A model generated the notes under the pieces. That model made no database searches and was not told the origin of the DNA. It saw nothing but the letters and a program-made list of their open reading frames with translations. This document shows, piece after piece, positions 1-9,891 of a stretch of DNA of 64,000 nucleotides. How positions within the stretch are numbered: position 1 is the stretch's first letter; every line of letters starts with the position of its first letter. Source of the DNA: Bacteroidota bacterium (GTDB lineage: Bacteria > Bacteroidota > Bacteroidia > Chitinophagales > LD1); contig CANJLD010000011.1 of assembly GCA_947475165.1 (NCBI GenBank), positions 1-64,000 on the forward strand, written 5' to 3'. The translations under genes were made by a program, and so were the position numbers.

Positions 1-3
1 GGA

Positions 4-591
4 ATGAAGATTATTGAAATGAACTTTCTGCCCGATGTAGAAGTGCAATGCGAAAAGTGTTTCGGCAAACGCTACAACCGCGAAACGCTGGAAGTTCGTT
101 ACAAAGGAAAGTCCATCAGCGATGTGCTGAACATGACGGTGGAAGATTCATTGGAGTTCTTCGAAAGCATTCCATCCATTTATCCGAAACTGAAAACGCT
201 GAATGATGTGGGTCTTGGCTATTTACGATTAGGACAATCATCTACAACATTATCAGGTGGAGAAGCGCAACGCGTAAAACTTTCAGCAGAGCTTTCGAAA
301 AAAGACACCGGTAAAACGTTCTACATTCTCGATGAACCAACCACCGGTCTTCACTTTGAAGATATCCGCGTGCTTCTAGATGTATTGAACCGTTTGGTTG
401 AAAAAGGAAACACTGTTTTGGTTATCGAGCACAATCTTGATGTTATCAAAGTTGCCGACCACATTATTGATATCGGTCCCGAAGGCGGTTTCCGTGGGGG
501 CAATGTAATTGCAACCGGTACACCTGAAGAAGTAGCGCAATCGAAAGAGAGTTTTACTGCAAAGTATTTGCGGGAAGAGTTAGCTCTCTAA
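4..591 (+). CDS. uvrA: Excinuclease ABC subunit A, C-terminal fragment (5' end outside window)
   Basis: [16 protein letters not shown] zinc-finger region, [24 protein letters not shown] signature, [14 protein letters not shown] Walker [10 protein letters not shown]-terminus. Confidence 0.93.
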   Translation: MKIIEMNFLPDVEVQCEKCFGKRYNRETLEVRYKGKSISDVLNMTVEDSLEFFESIPSIYPKLKTLNDVGLGYLRLGQSSTTLSGGEAQRVKLSAELSKKDTGKTFYILDEPTTGLHFEDIRVLLDVLNRLVEKGNTVLVIEHNLDVIKVADHIIDIGPEGGFRGGNVIATGTPEEVAQSKESFTAKYLREELAL

Positions 592-1962
592 CATTTTTAA
601 AAGCAATTTTCCATACACCGCATAGCTTCCCAACTGGTAGCGTTGCAGCATCTCGTTTTCTTTCGCTGAAAGTTTTTTGCCTCGCTGTTTTTTTTCATAC
701 ATGGCTTTCGTCAACACATAGAAAAAGGGAAAATCGCTTTGCTTAATTCCGTAACCATGCGAGCGCAGATATTTAATGTGCTTGTTGCACATCTGCCCCG
801 CCAGTTTTTTTTGATTGGTGAGAAAGAAATAAGCGGTTTGCATATTCCGCAGTTCCACTTCATACTGAAAATATTTTCCCTTCGGATTTTTCTCGAAGCC
901 GAGTTGAATAAATTCAAAAGCCTGCTCATAATCTGCGCTGAACAGAAAATATTTGGCGTACGAAATAATATCGCGTGGCAGTAACACTTCGCGAAGGTGA
1001 GTTGCCGGAAGTGTTTGCTTCGAATCTAAAATCCGCTTCGCTTCATCTAAATGGTTTGTGATTAAGCAAACCTGCAAATATTTGGTGGCGTAATAACTGC
1101 CGTCCGGAAGTTTATCCGTTTGCGGCATTTTCATCCAGCGTTCAAAACTTTTGAATGATTCTTCAAACCTGCTGAGGTAATAAAGCAACTCTGCTTCCTT
1201 TAGTTCAATCCGCAAAATCTGTATTTGATTTTGCTCGCTCGTATATTTCTTAAGCACAACTAGAGCTTCGCGGGTAACCACTAAAGACTGTTCAAAATCT
1301 TCAATGGCGTTATTGAAATAAATTTTCAGCCAGTAATAAGCAAATGCCAGTTCTTCATTTGCTTCAGCCGGTAAAGGGCCTAATGCATCTATTTTCTTTT
1401 TTTGTTCCGTTTTCCTTTCTCTGATTAATGCGGCAGCAAATAGTTTGTCAATCTGCACGTACATCAACTTACATTCAATCAGTAATTTCGCATTCCGGTT
1501 TTTTTCAATTGCCAGATATTTATCTGCCAGCATGCGCAAAACATTTTCATCCTTGTGAATGATAGGCATGTTGAAATGAATAAAGTTGACGTTCGCTTTA
1601 TAGAATTCTGCCAATTGTTGTTTAGTAAAATTCTTCTCGGCAAAACTCATTTGCCTTTTCATTTCCTGATAGTAGTGTTTAGCGAAAGAAGAACGTTCAC
1701 TTAAAAATAAAAGCAGTTCAATATTGTTACTGCCGAACAAAAATTCGTAGCATTTAGAAAGAAGTTGTGAAGTAATTTTATCGAAGTGCGCAGATGAAAT
1801 TTTTAATATAGTTTCAATTTTCTTTCTATCAAAATACAATTGCGTTGCCTGTTGGTTCAATATAGCCCATACCTGCGCACTGTGCCCTTTCACAATAAGC
1901 GATTTCAGCTTTTGCTTATCTTTTTCCTGTAAGTGTTTTAAAAAGTCGAACAGCAGGTTCAT
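580..1962 (-). CDS. Hypothetical protein, probably helical/TPR-like
   Basis: 460-aa ORF, no recognised catalytic motif; 3' end overlaps the uvrA 3' end. Confidence 0.65.
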   Translation of the reverse strand: MNLLFDFLKHLQEKDKQKLKSLIVKGHSAQVWAILNQQATQLYFDRKKIETILKISSAHFDKITSQLLSKCYEFLFGSNNIELLLFLSERSSFAKHYYQEMKRQMSFAEKNFTKQQLAEFYKANVNFIHFNMPIIHKDENVLRMLADKYLAIEKNRNAKLLIECKLMYVQIDKLFAAALIRERKTEQKKKIDALGPLPAEANEELAFAYYWLKIYFNNAIEDFEQSLVVTREALVVLKKYTSEQNQIQILRIELKEAELLYYLSRFEESFKSFERWMKMPQTDKLPDGSYYATKYLQVCLITNHLDEAKRILDSKQTLPATHLREVLLPRDIISYAKYFLFSADYEQAFEFIQLGFEKNPKGKYFQYEVELRNMQTAYFFLTNQKKLAGQMCNKHIKYLRSHGYGIKQSDFPFFYVLTKAMYEKKQRGKKLSAKENEMLQRYQLGSYAVYGKLLLKMLES

Positions 1963-2110
1963 GTGTTAAACGTAATATTATTTCAGTTTCATCATTTGCA
2001 TGTTTTATGCCACAATTCAGAAAATATTGTAAATCATTCGCGGTATCTTACAACAATTTCAATATCTCCGCGTTAAAAATTATGTTTACCTCACTTAGCT
2101 CTGAACCGAG

Positions 2111-3778
2111 ATGACGAGATTGAAAAAATATTTAGTGTTAGGTGCAATTGTGACAGTTGCATTTGTTCCCATTGCGTTTACTACCAGCCCTTCGTATTTC
2201 GAAATCACGAAGAACCTCGACATCTTTACTACTTTATATAAGGAACTCAACACCTATTATGTTGATACGCTAAATCCCGAAAAATTGATGCATGCTGGTA
2301 TCAGCGAAATGCTGGAGTCGCTTGACCCTTACACTGATTATATTCCCGAAGAAGATATGGACGATTACCGTCAGCAGACCACCGGTAAGTATGGTGGCAT
2401 TGGCGCAGTGATTGGAACGCGTGGCGATTGGGTGGTGGTAACTGAACCGTACGAAGGTTTTCCTGCAGCGAAAATTGGTTTGCGTTCCGGTGATAAGATT
2501 ATTGAAGTTGATGGCAAAAGTGCAAAGACTTATCGCACCGACCAGGTAAGTGCTATGCTGAAAGGCAAACCGGGCACCGAAGTAAACGTAAAAATTAAAC
2601 GATTGCAGGCAGACGGAAGTGAAGCTGAAATGTCGGTGAAGATGGTGCGTGAAGAAATCAAGATTAAGAACGTACCTTATTTTGGGATGGTAGATGACCA
2701 TGTTGGTTATATACAACTTTCAAGTTTTACGGAGCGTGCCGGTGCCGAAGTGAAGAGCGCACTGCTCACGCTAGAATCGAAAGGCAAATTGAAGGGAGTG
2801 ATACTTGACTTGCGCGGCAACCCGGGCGGTTTGCTTAACGAAGCAATAAATGTAGCCAACGTTTTTGTCGACAAGAACATCGACATAGTTTTTACAAAGG
2901 GAAAAATTGACGAATGGAATAAAAATTTTCCTTCTTTAAATGACCCGGTTGATTTAAAGATACCGGTAGTAGTTCTTGCCGATGGCGGCTCCGCTTCAGC
3001 GGCAGAAATTGTTTCCGGTTCATTGCAGGATTTAGACCGTGCGGTTATTGTAGGGCAAAAAACTTTCGGAAAAGGTTTAGTGCAATCAACACGCTCGCTT
3101 CCGTTTAATGCTAAACTGAAGGTGACTACCGCCAAGTATTACATCCCATCCGGTCGTTGTATTCAGGCAATAAATTATGCCGAAAGAAATGCTGATGGCA
3201 GCGTAAAGAGAATTCCTGATTCACTGAAGGTGGCTTTCAAAACAAAGAAGAACGGAAGAACAGTTTACGATGGTGGCGGCATTGACCCCGATGTTTCTGT
3301 TGAGGCAGAGAAACTCACTCCTATTACTATCAGCCTGCTTACCAAAAACCTGATTGCAGATTATGCCAACGAGTATCGTGCTAAGCACGAAAAAATTGTT
3401 GGCGCAAAAGATTTTGTATTAACCGATGCTGACTATGCAGATTTTATGGCCTGGGTTGCAAAAAAGGATTACGAATACTCTACGCGAAGCGAAAAAATAT
3501 TGACTGACTTAAAGGCCTCAGCTGAAAAAGAGAAATACTTTGAAGCCATACAGGATGATTACGAGGCGATGAAAAAAACCATGATGCATGATAAACAGCA
3601 TGATCTGGAAAAGGGAAAAACACAAATCAAAAGCATGCTCGAAGAAGAAATTGTTGCTCGCTATTATCTGAACACCGGCAGAACCGAAGCCATGTTTAAG
3701 AGCGACAACAATTTGAAAGCAGCCATCGAAATCTTGAAGGACGAAAAAAGGATGAACGAAATTTTGTCGAAGAAATAA
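2111..3778 (+). CDS. S41 family C-terminal processing peptidase (PDZ + tail protease)
   Basis: PDZ region GDKIIEVDGKSAKTYRTDQV; GVILDLRGNPGGLLNEAINVA; Ser/Lys dyad regions DGGSASAAEIVSGSLQD and GQKTFGKGLVQ. Confidence 0.93.
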   Translation: MTRLKKYLVLGAIVTVAFVPIAFTTSPSYFEITKNLDIFTTLYKELNTYYVDTLNPEKLMHAGISEMLESLDPYTDYIPEEDMDDYRQQTTGKYGGIGAVIGTRGDWVVVTEPYEGFPAAKIGLRSGDKIIEVDGKSAKTYRTDQVSAMLKGKPGTEVNVKIKRLQADGSEAEMSVKMVREEIKIKNVPYFGMVDDHVGYIQLSSFTERAGAEVKSALLTLESKGKLKGVILDLRGNPGGLLNEAINVANVFVDKNIDIVFTKGKIDEWNKNFPSLNDPVDLKIPVVVLADGGSASAAEIVSGSLQDLDRAVIVGQKTFGKGLVQSTRSLPFNAKLKVTTAKYYIPSGRCIQAINYAERNADGSVKRIPDSLKVAFKTKKNGRTVYDGGGIDPDVSVEAEKLTPITISLLTKNLIADYANEYRAKHEKIVGAKDFVLTDADYADFMAWVAKKDYEYSTRSEKILTDLKASAEKEKYFEAIQDDYEAMKKTMMHDKQHDLEKGKTQIKSMLEEEIVARYYLNTGRTEAMFKSDNNLKAAIEILKDEKRMNEILSKK

Positions 3779-3808
3779 ACCCCTAAATCCCCTAAGGGGG
3801 ACTTGAAA
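3779..3808. repeat. C-rich palindromic intergenic element (CCCCTAAATCCCCTAAGGGGGACTT)
   Basis: CCCCTAAGGGG inverted repeat between the two S41 genes; resembles a motif often seen between Bacteroidota genes. Confidence 0.5.
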
Positions 3809-5476
3809 TGCAGAATGAAAAATAGAGTTATAAAAATTATTTCTGTTTTAGTTATCAGCATCGGCACCATGTCGTTTGCCGATAATTATTTTGAGATTTC
3901 GAAGAACCTCGATGTTTTTTCTGCGCTGTATAAAGAAGTGAATACTTATTATGTAGATGATGTAGAGCCTTCGAAGTTGATGCGCACCTGCATTGACGGC
4001 ATGCTGAAAACGCTTGACCCTTTCACTAATTATTTTTCCGGCTCACAAATTGAAAATGCAAAGATGCATCAGGGAGGAAAGTTTGGCGGAATTGGAGTGG
4101 AGATAGAAGTAATGAATAACTATCCGGTGATAATTTCTGTTGAACAAAATCAACCGGCAGATAAAAGCGGCATTCATGCCGGTGATGTGATTAAGAGTAT
4201 TGATGGCGAAAGCACATTGAAGAGAAAGAAAGATGAAGTAGAAAAGTTTTTAGTTGGGCAGCCGAAGTCAGCCGTTAGTGTTGAAGTTGAAAGAAAGGTA
4301 TCACTCACAGAAAGCAAGTCGTTTTATTTTACAGTAACACGCGAAGAAATTCAGGAAACCTCTGTTCCGTTTTACGGAATGATTACACCGGAAGTAGGTT
4401 GTATCAAACTCAAAATATTTAATGAAGGTGCGGGCAAAGATGTGAAGGCAGCCTTCGACAGTTTAAAGAAAGCCAACCCGAACATGAAGGGAGTTATTCT
4501 CGACCTGAGAAGCAACCCCGGTGGTTTGCTGAACGAAGCTGTAAACATTGTCAATGTTTTTGAAGACAAAGACAAATTAGTAGTTACCACCAAAGGAAAA
4601 GTGGATGAATGGAATAACAGTTTCAGAACATTGAACGATCCGAGCGATACAAAAATTCCGCTTGTGCTGATTACGAACTCTATGAGTGCATCAGCTTCCG
4701 AAATTGTTTCGGGAACTATGCAGGATTATGACCGTGGTGTGGTGATTGGTCAGCGCACATATGGCAAAGGATTGGTGCAGGTTACCAAACCGCTTTCATA
4801 TAACACGATGTTGAAAGTGACTACTGCTAAATATTATATCCCTACCGGTCGTTGTATTCAGGCATTGCTCTATGCAGAAAAAAATGCAGATGGAAGTGTG
4901 AAACGGATTCCCGATTCATTGAAGGTTGCTTTCAAAACGATCAATAGCGCGAGAACGGTTTACGATGGCGGTGGCGTTGACCCTGATGTGAAACTTGCTA
5001 AACCCGAGCACAGCAAAATTGCCGAAACACTTTACACCAAGAATTACATTTTTGATTTTGCTTCTGCTTACCGGTTAGCTCACGATACCATTGCTGATGC
5101 CGCAAAATTCAAACTGACCGAAAAAGATTTCAATGATTTTGTGGCGTATGTAAAAACCAAGGACTGCACTTACAAAACCGAAAGCGAAGAAAAATTAGAT
5201 GCGCTGAAAGAAGCTGCGAGTGAGGAAAAATATTTTGATGCGGTAAAAGACCAATACGAAGCCATCAAGCAAAAATTGAATCACGATAAAGAGCAAGACC
5301 TGATTAAGAACAAAGATGAAATCATTACCGTGCTTGAAAACGAAATTGCCGGACGTTATTATTATGCTTATGGCAAGGTGAAGAAGAGCTATCAGAATGA
5401 TGCCGAAGTGGCAAAGGCTATTGAACTGATAACTAACCCACAGCAGTATTCAGAAATTCTTTCTGCTAAAAAGTAA
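3803..5476 (+). CDS. S41 family C-terminal processing peptidase, tandem paralogue
   Basis: Same architecture as the preceding gene; NSMSASASEIVSGTMQD and GQRTYGKGLVQ retained; start may be the ATG at about 3815. Confidence 0.92.
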   Translation: MKCRMKNRVIKIISVLVISIGTMSFADNYFEISKNLDVFSALYKEVNTYYVDDVEPSKLMRTCIDGMLKTLDPFTNYFSGSQIENAKMHQGGKFGGIGVEIEVMNNYPVIISVEQNQPADKSGIHAGDVIKSIDGESTLKRKKDEVEKFLVGQPKSAVSVEVERKVSLTESKSFYFTVTREEIQETSVPFYGMITPEVGCIKLKIFNEGAGKDVKAAFDSLKKANPNMKGVILDLRSNPGGLLNEAVNIVNVFEDKDKLVVTTKGKVDEWNNSFRTLNDPSDTKIPLVLITNSMSASASEIVSGTMQDYDRGVVIGQRTYGKGLVQVTKPLSYNTMLKVTTAKYYIPTGRCIQALLYAEKNADGSVKRIPDSLKVAFKTINSARTVYDGGGVDPDVKLAKPEHSKIAETLYTKNYIFDFASAYRLAHDTIADAAKFKLTEKDFNDFVAYVKTKDCTYKTESEEKLDALKEAASEEKYFDAVKDQYEAIKQKLNHDKEQDLIKNKDEIITVLENEIAGRYYYAYGKVKKSYQNDAEVAKAIELITNPQQYSEILSAKK

Positions 5477-5487
5477 TCCGCGAAATT

Positions 5488-6345
5488 TTACTTCCCTTTA
5501 AACTCCACCGGAGTCATTCCTGTTTTCTGTTTAAAGAAATTAGTGAAGTGTGCTGCATCGGTAAAGTTGAGGTCGTAGGCTATTTGCTTGATAGGCTTGT
5601 TGCTGTATTTCAGTAAACGTTTTGCTTCCACCACCAAACGTGCATGAATAAATTCCAGCGCGGTGCGGCCGGTGTAGTTGCGGCAGAGTTCGTTTAATTG
5701 TTTGGGAGAAATACCAAGGCGCAAACTATAATCGGCAACGGAATGAATAGTTTTGTAATGCCGCTCCACTTCTTTTCTCAGCCGGATATAATCAAGCGAA
5801 TCATCTCCTGAATGGTTCAGTTGTGGCAATTGAAGCGCACTCATACATTTAGTGACGAACACTGAAAGCAAATCGAGTAGTAACGCGCCTTTGTTCTCAT
5901 TCTCGCTCTCGTATTCGTATTGTATAAGCTTAAGCAGACTGCTGAAAAAATCTTTATCGGTCTTGGTAATATTAAAGGCAGCCGCTTCGCCAGCATCCAT
6001 AAAGCTGAATAGGCGCATGAGCAGTTTGATGGTTTCTTCGCGCATTAAAAAAAACTCTTCGGTAAACATGAGTGCGTGCGCCAGAAATTTTTTGCCTCCA
6101 TGCAAAGCATGAATCTGTCCAGGCAATACCATGTGAATGCTGCCGGGTTTTATTTCCACTTCTTTAAAGTCGATAACATGCCGCCCTCTGCCTTCTAAAA
6201 AAATAAAAAGTGTCCAGTAACCGTGGCGGTGCTCTACATCCGGTACTTCAAAACTGGCTTCGGTGATGGTGACAAACTTAAAGTGAACATCACCGGCAGA
6301 AGAAAAGCGATGAACAGGGGCAACAGTTTCTTGCTTCTTGCTCAT
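5488..6345 (-). CDS. AraC family transcriptional regulator (cupin + HTH_18)
   Basis: LGISPKQLNELCRNYTGRTALEFIHARLVVEAKRLLKYSNKPIKQIAYDLNFTDAAHFTNFFKQKTGMTPVEFK. Confidence 0.9.
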   Translation of the reverse strand: MSKKQETVAPVHRFSSAGDVHFKFVTITEASFEVPDVEHRHGYWTLFIFLEGRGRHVIDFKEVEIKPGSIHMVLPGQIHALHGGKKFLAHALMFTEEFFLMREETIKLLMRLFSFMDAGEAAAFNITKTDKDFFSSLLKLIQYEYESENENKGALLLDLLSVFVTKCMSALQLPQLNHSGDDSLDYIRLRKEVERHYKTIHSVADYSLRLGISPKQLNELCRNYTGRTALEFIHARLVVEAKRLLKYSNKPIKQIAYDLNFTDAAHFTNFFKQKTGMTPVEFKGK

Positions 6346-6372
6346 CGCTTTTTATAAATAGATTGGTTGAAA

Positions 6373-8046
6373 TTATTTTACTACTACAAACTTCTTAACC
6401 GTTGTTCCGTTTTGCAAAGATGAAAACGAAATGCAATAGTTACCTGCTGCAAGGGTTGATACATCAACCGATGAAGTTTCTCCCTCCACAGTTTTCTGCA
6501 ACATCAGTTCGCCATTCACATTTGTAACTCGCACATTTGTTTCGCAGTAACCTGCATTACCTATTTTGAAATTCAACTGGCTTGATGTTGGGTTTGGAAA
6601 CAACTGCACTTCCGTTTTGGTTTCTACAGTTTTAATTCCGCTGGCTAAACCTTGTGGTTCGTAAATCCAAAGTTCTCTTCCGGCATCGTTAAAATTGGCA
6701 GGTATAATTACTTTATCTCCCCATACTTTAAAATCGAACACATCTATAATACCACAACCGGCTAACACATTAAACGGATGCTCTACGTTTGTGCTTATAG
6801 GCATAATAGAAAAAGTGCCTTCGGTAGTTCCGTTGCTTTCAACAAAAACCTGTTTGCCGGTGGCGGTATCGTAAGCGGCAAAGAAAATTTTGCCACCGGT
6901 GCCTACTAAAAAATCGGTTGAGGTAAAAAACGAATTCGGTATAGAGAAGTTAGTGAGGTTAAGCACGTGATGCGTAAAATCGCTCAGGTTAACCCAGTGA
7001 ATTTGCTGCGCGTTATCGCTCAAAAAATAAACTGCATTGTTGTAAAAACTTAAACTGCCCGATACATTAACAGTGGCTGACGAAGTAACAATTTGCGGAG
7101 CCGCATCGGTAGTTGACATTTTATAAAGATTGGTACCGGTCATGTTTGAAGCATAAAATATCAGTTGATTATTCGCCACCGTAACTCCTTGTGGGTAAGA
7201 ATTACCGCCCGTTACAATTTCAATATGCGTAAGTGTTCCGTTTATGTTGCCGTCATAAGAAAACAAATCGCTGCCTTGTCCGCTGATGGATGCTACCATA
7301 TAAAGTTTATTGTTAAACGCCAGTAGTTTGTCTACGCTTATAATAGATGCACTATCGCCTAAGTTAAATGCCAGTTCGGTGCCGGCTGTGGTGCCGTTGG
7401 TCATCCACAATTGCGGCTTGCCAAAATTGTTGGTTAAAATAAAATAGGCTTTGCCATTCACTTCGCAGTAACCTTGTGACGGATTGTAATTAGTAAGTGT
7501 AAGCAGCGATTCGGTACCGGCAACCGTTCCATCGGTACTCATTAAATCGGTAGCTGTGCAGAACAAAACCTTGTTGCCAAAGTTAGCCGCGCGTTGTGGC
7601 GAGAGTCCGTCATTCCAGTTTTGGTTAATGTCGCTTACTTTGATAGTGCCACCTGGTGTGCCATCGCTGGAGAATAAATCAAAATCCCAGTTGTTGTTAT
7701 CGCTGGCTATAAAGAGCAGGCGGTTGCCGGCTTTCATAATATTGCCTATTTGTGCCGAGCCGGTTGGGTTAATATCCTTTACCAGTTGCGTGCCGCCTTC
7801 TGTTCCATTGCTCGTCCACAGTTCTTCGTTGCCAAAAGTATCTTGTGCTACAAAATACAGCTTGCCGTTCAGTTCGGTCATACAACTCAGTTCGCCTGCG
7901 CCATAAATATGTTTGCTGCTATCGCTCCACACAAACTGCTCGGTTCCGTGTGCGGGGTTAATTTCAATCAGCGAAAAATTGCCTGTGCCGGTAGCGTTGC
8001 CTAGCAGCGCGACAGCCAGAAGTGTAAAGAGGAATGTAGTTTTCAT
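6373..8046 (-). CDS. ELWxxDGT-repeat protein with T9SS type A sorting domain
   Basis: Repeats such as NEELWTSNGTEGGTQLVKDINP; C-terminal FPNPTSSQLNFKIG...VKKFVVVK; start set to MKTTFLFTLLAVALLG signal peptide rather than the upstream in-frame ATG at 8145. Confidence 0.85.
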   Translation of the reverse strand: MKTTFLFTLLAVALLGNATGTGNFSLIEINPAHGTEQFVWSDSSKHIYGAGELSCMTELNGKLYFVAQDTFGNEELWTSNGTEGGTQLVKDINPTGSAQIGNIMKAGNRLLFIASDNNNWDFDLFSSDGTPGGTIKVSDINQNWNDGLSPQRAANFGNKVLFCTATDLMSTDGTVAGTESLLTLTNYNPSQGYCEVNGKAYFILTNNFGKPQLWMTNGTTAGTELAFNLGDSASIISVDKLLAFNNKLYMVASISGQGSDLFSYDGNINGTLTHIEIVTGGNSYPQGVTVANNQLIFYASNMTGTNLYKMSTTDAAPQIVTSSATVNVSGSLSFYNNAVYFLSDNAQQIHWVNLSDFTHHVLNLTNFSIPNSFFTSTDFLVGTGGKIFFAAYDTATGKQVFVESNGTTEGTFSIMPISTNVEHPFNVLAGCGIIDVFDFKVWGDKVIIPANFNDAGRELWIYEPQGLASGIKTVETKTEVQLFPNPTSSQLNFKIGNAGYCETNVRVTNVNGELMLQKTVEGETSSVDVSTLAAGNYCISFSSLQNGTTVKKFVVVK

Positions 8047-8147
8047 AATCTGTATTTTTTGTTGGCACAAAGAAACCGCAAGCGCAAGGTAAGGCATTGT
8101 AAATTCAGGACGAAATGTTGTAAGCGGTATTTTGCCTACAGGCAAAT

Positions 8148-9296
8148 CTAATCTGTAAGCGCGCTTGTAAATTCCACCAACAGCTTGAACAATTCTTCGT
8201 GTTTGTTTAATGGAAGTGTTTCGGCTTTATCGTAAACATCATGATAGGCCTGTATGCCGCCCATGGTGAAAAAGAAAAACGAAGGCACTCCGGCTTCGGT
8301 AAAAAAGTAGTGGTCGCTTATGGCTGCCTTGCCTCTTTGCGCCAATGTTTTCAAATAGCCTTTGCTATCATTAATTCTTCGCATGGCATTAAACTCTTCC
8401 ACAAACACGGTTGAGTTTACAATGGTAATTCCATCCTCACCGGTACCGGCAATATCGTTGTTCAGCAAAAAGCGAATCTTTTTCATATCAATAAGCGGAT
8501 GCTCGGTAAAATATTTGGAGCCTATGAGCCCCGGTTCCTCTCCGGAAAAAAGAATAAACGCAATGCTGTAACGCGAAGGATTTTTAGCGTAATACTTTGC
8601 AAGATTCATACACAAGGCAACACCGCTGGCGTTATCATTAGCACCGGGGAAATAAGTTTCGGTGCCCATGCCGCCAAGGTGGTCGTAGTGACCGGTGAAG
8701 ACAATAAACGAATCGGGCACGGCAGTTCCTTTTACGGTGGCGCAGATATTTACCGCATTAAATTTTTTGACGAAACTGCTTTCTACATTAATAGAATACC
8801 CCTGAGGCTTTTTGGTAACGCGTTTTTTGTCGAGCAGAATCAACGTGTATTCTTCTACTGCCGGTGCGCACTCCCAGGTAAGTTTATCTTTTAAAACAAA
8901 AAACACGCGGTTCTCGCGGTCGAAAAAAGTAACGCTGTCGCGCTGCTCCAGTTCGCCATAGCTTTTCACGCTTTTGCTTTCGGCAGAGATGATATAATCT
9001 TCACCAGGGATAAGCTTTTTTCCGTTAATGCTTACTTCCATCTTACCCGGAAATGTATTTACCGGATACGTAAACTTTTGAAAATAGCTTTCGCCTTTCA
9101 TGGGCTGCAAACCGAGTTTCTGAAACTGGTCTGCCAGAAAAATTGAAGCTTTCAGCATACCGTTATTAGTATAACCGCGCCCCCAAAACGATGGCGAGGC
9201 AAGCGTATCTACCAAATGCCGCGCGTAGGGAATATCCTGCGCCATTGCACCGGTGAACAAAAACAGAATGATTACTGCTGAGAATACCTTTTTCAT
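8148..9296 (-). CDS. M28 family metallopeptidase, secreted
   Basis: Signal peptide; FTGHYDHLGG, GANDNASGVALCMNLA, LFSGEEPGLIGSKYF, SDHYFF motifs. Confidence 0.9.
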   Translation of the reverse strand: MKKVFSAVIILFLFTGAMAQDIPYARHLVDTLASPSFWGRGYTNNGMLKASIFLADQFQKLGLQPMKGESYFQKFTYPVNTFPGKMEVSINGKKLIPGEDYIISAESKSVKSYGELEQRDSVTFFDRENRVFFVLKDKLTWECAPAVEEYTLILLDKKRVTKKPQGYSINVESSFVKKFNAVNICATVKGTAVPDSFIVFTGHYDHLGGMGTETYFPGANDNASGVALCMNLAKYYAKNPSRYSIAFILFSGEEPGLIGSKYFTEHPLIDMKKIRFLLNNDIAGTGEDGITIVNSTVFVEEFNAMRRINDSKGYLKTLAQRGKAAISDHYFFTEAGVPSFFFFTMGGIQAYHDVYDKAETLPLNKHEELFKLLVEFTSALTD

Positions 9297-9464
9297 GAAA
9301 TGAATGTATTAAAAAATGAATGTCGGTTTAACTCTTCCTGCTCCTCCAAACATTGATTTAGCCATTGCCGCATTAGTGTCCTTAATCCTTGGTTTGGAAG
9401 AAGCTTTCGGGGGCTGAAAGGTATTTTTGACCACTTAGTTTATGGTAAAAAACACCGTTCTAAG

Positions 9465-9682
9465 TAATTTCCGAGGTGGTTAATTAAGTTTCCGAGGCAG
9501 TAAAAGGGACAAACTACCCGAGGGAAGGCATGAACTAGCCATGGGAAGCCGCGTCCGAGCCGTTCGAAGTAACTTCCGAGCCGTGTGAAGGCATTTCCGA
9601 GCCATGGAAACCTGCGTCCTAGCCGTTCAAAGACATTTCCGAGGCGTTCGAAGCCATTTCCTAGGGGTGAAAAATGGCATTT
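9465..9682. repeat. Degenerate 21-bp period tandem array no. 1 (about 10 units)
   Basis: Anchor corresponding to (TT)CCGAG falls at 9471, 9492, 9513(actac), 9534(actag), 9555, 9576, 9597, 9618(cctag), 9639, 9660(cctag), all exactly 21 bp apart. Confidence 0.85.
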
Positions 9683-9830
9683 GTGCCGTGTTTTGCCTGT
9701 TTTTAATCATTTTCATCAATTTTTGAGAATTTTAAGGCTATGTAATTTCTCATCGAAATCAAGGTTCAGTTTAACAACTTTAGTTCTTTTTTCTTCCAAA
9801 AGAAAGATAACCGAACGCCCATTTTAAAAC

Positions 9831-9864
9831 AAAAAAGCCTTCCGAAAAAATCGGAAGGCTTTTC
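9831..9864. terminator. Rho-independent bidirectional terminator
   Basis: AAAAAAGCCTTCCGA-aaaaa-TCGGAAGGCTTTT hairpin just 3' of the TonB receptor gene. Confidence 0.85.
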
Positions 9865-9891
9865 ATTTAAGTCTTGGCTATAAAAGCCTTC

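Noticed and set aside
9585-9827. 80-aa plus-strand ORF starting in array 1 (KAFPSHG/NLRPSRS/KTFPRRS heptads)
   Set aside because: The heptad pattern is the translation of the 21-bp period; no ribosome-binding or codon-usage support, and it leaves the array into non-coding-like sequence.
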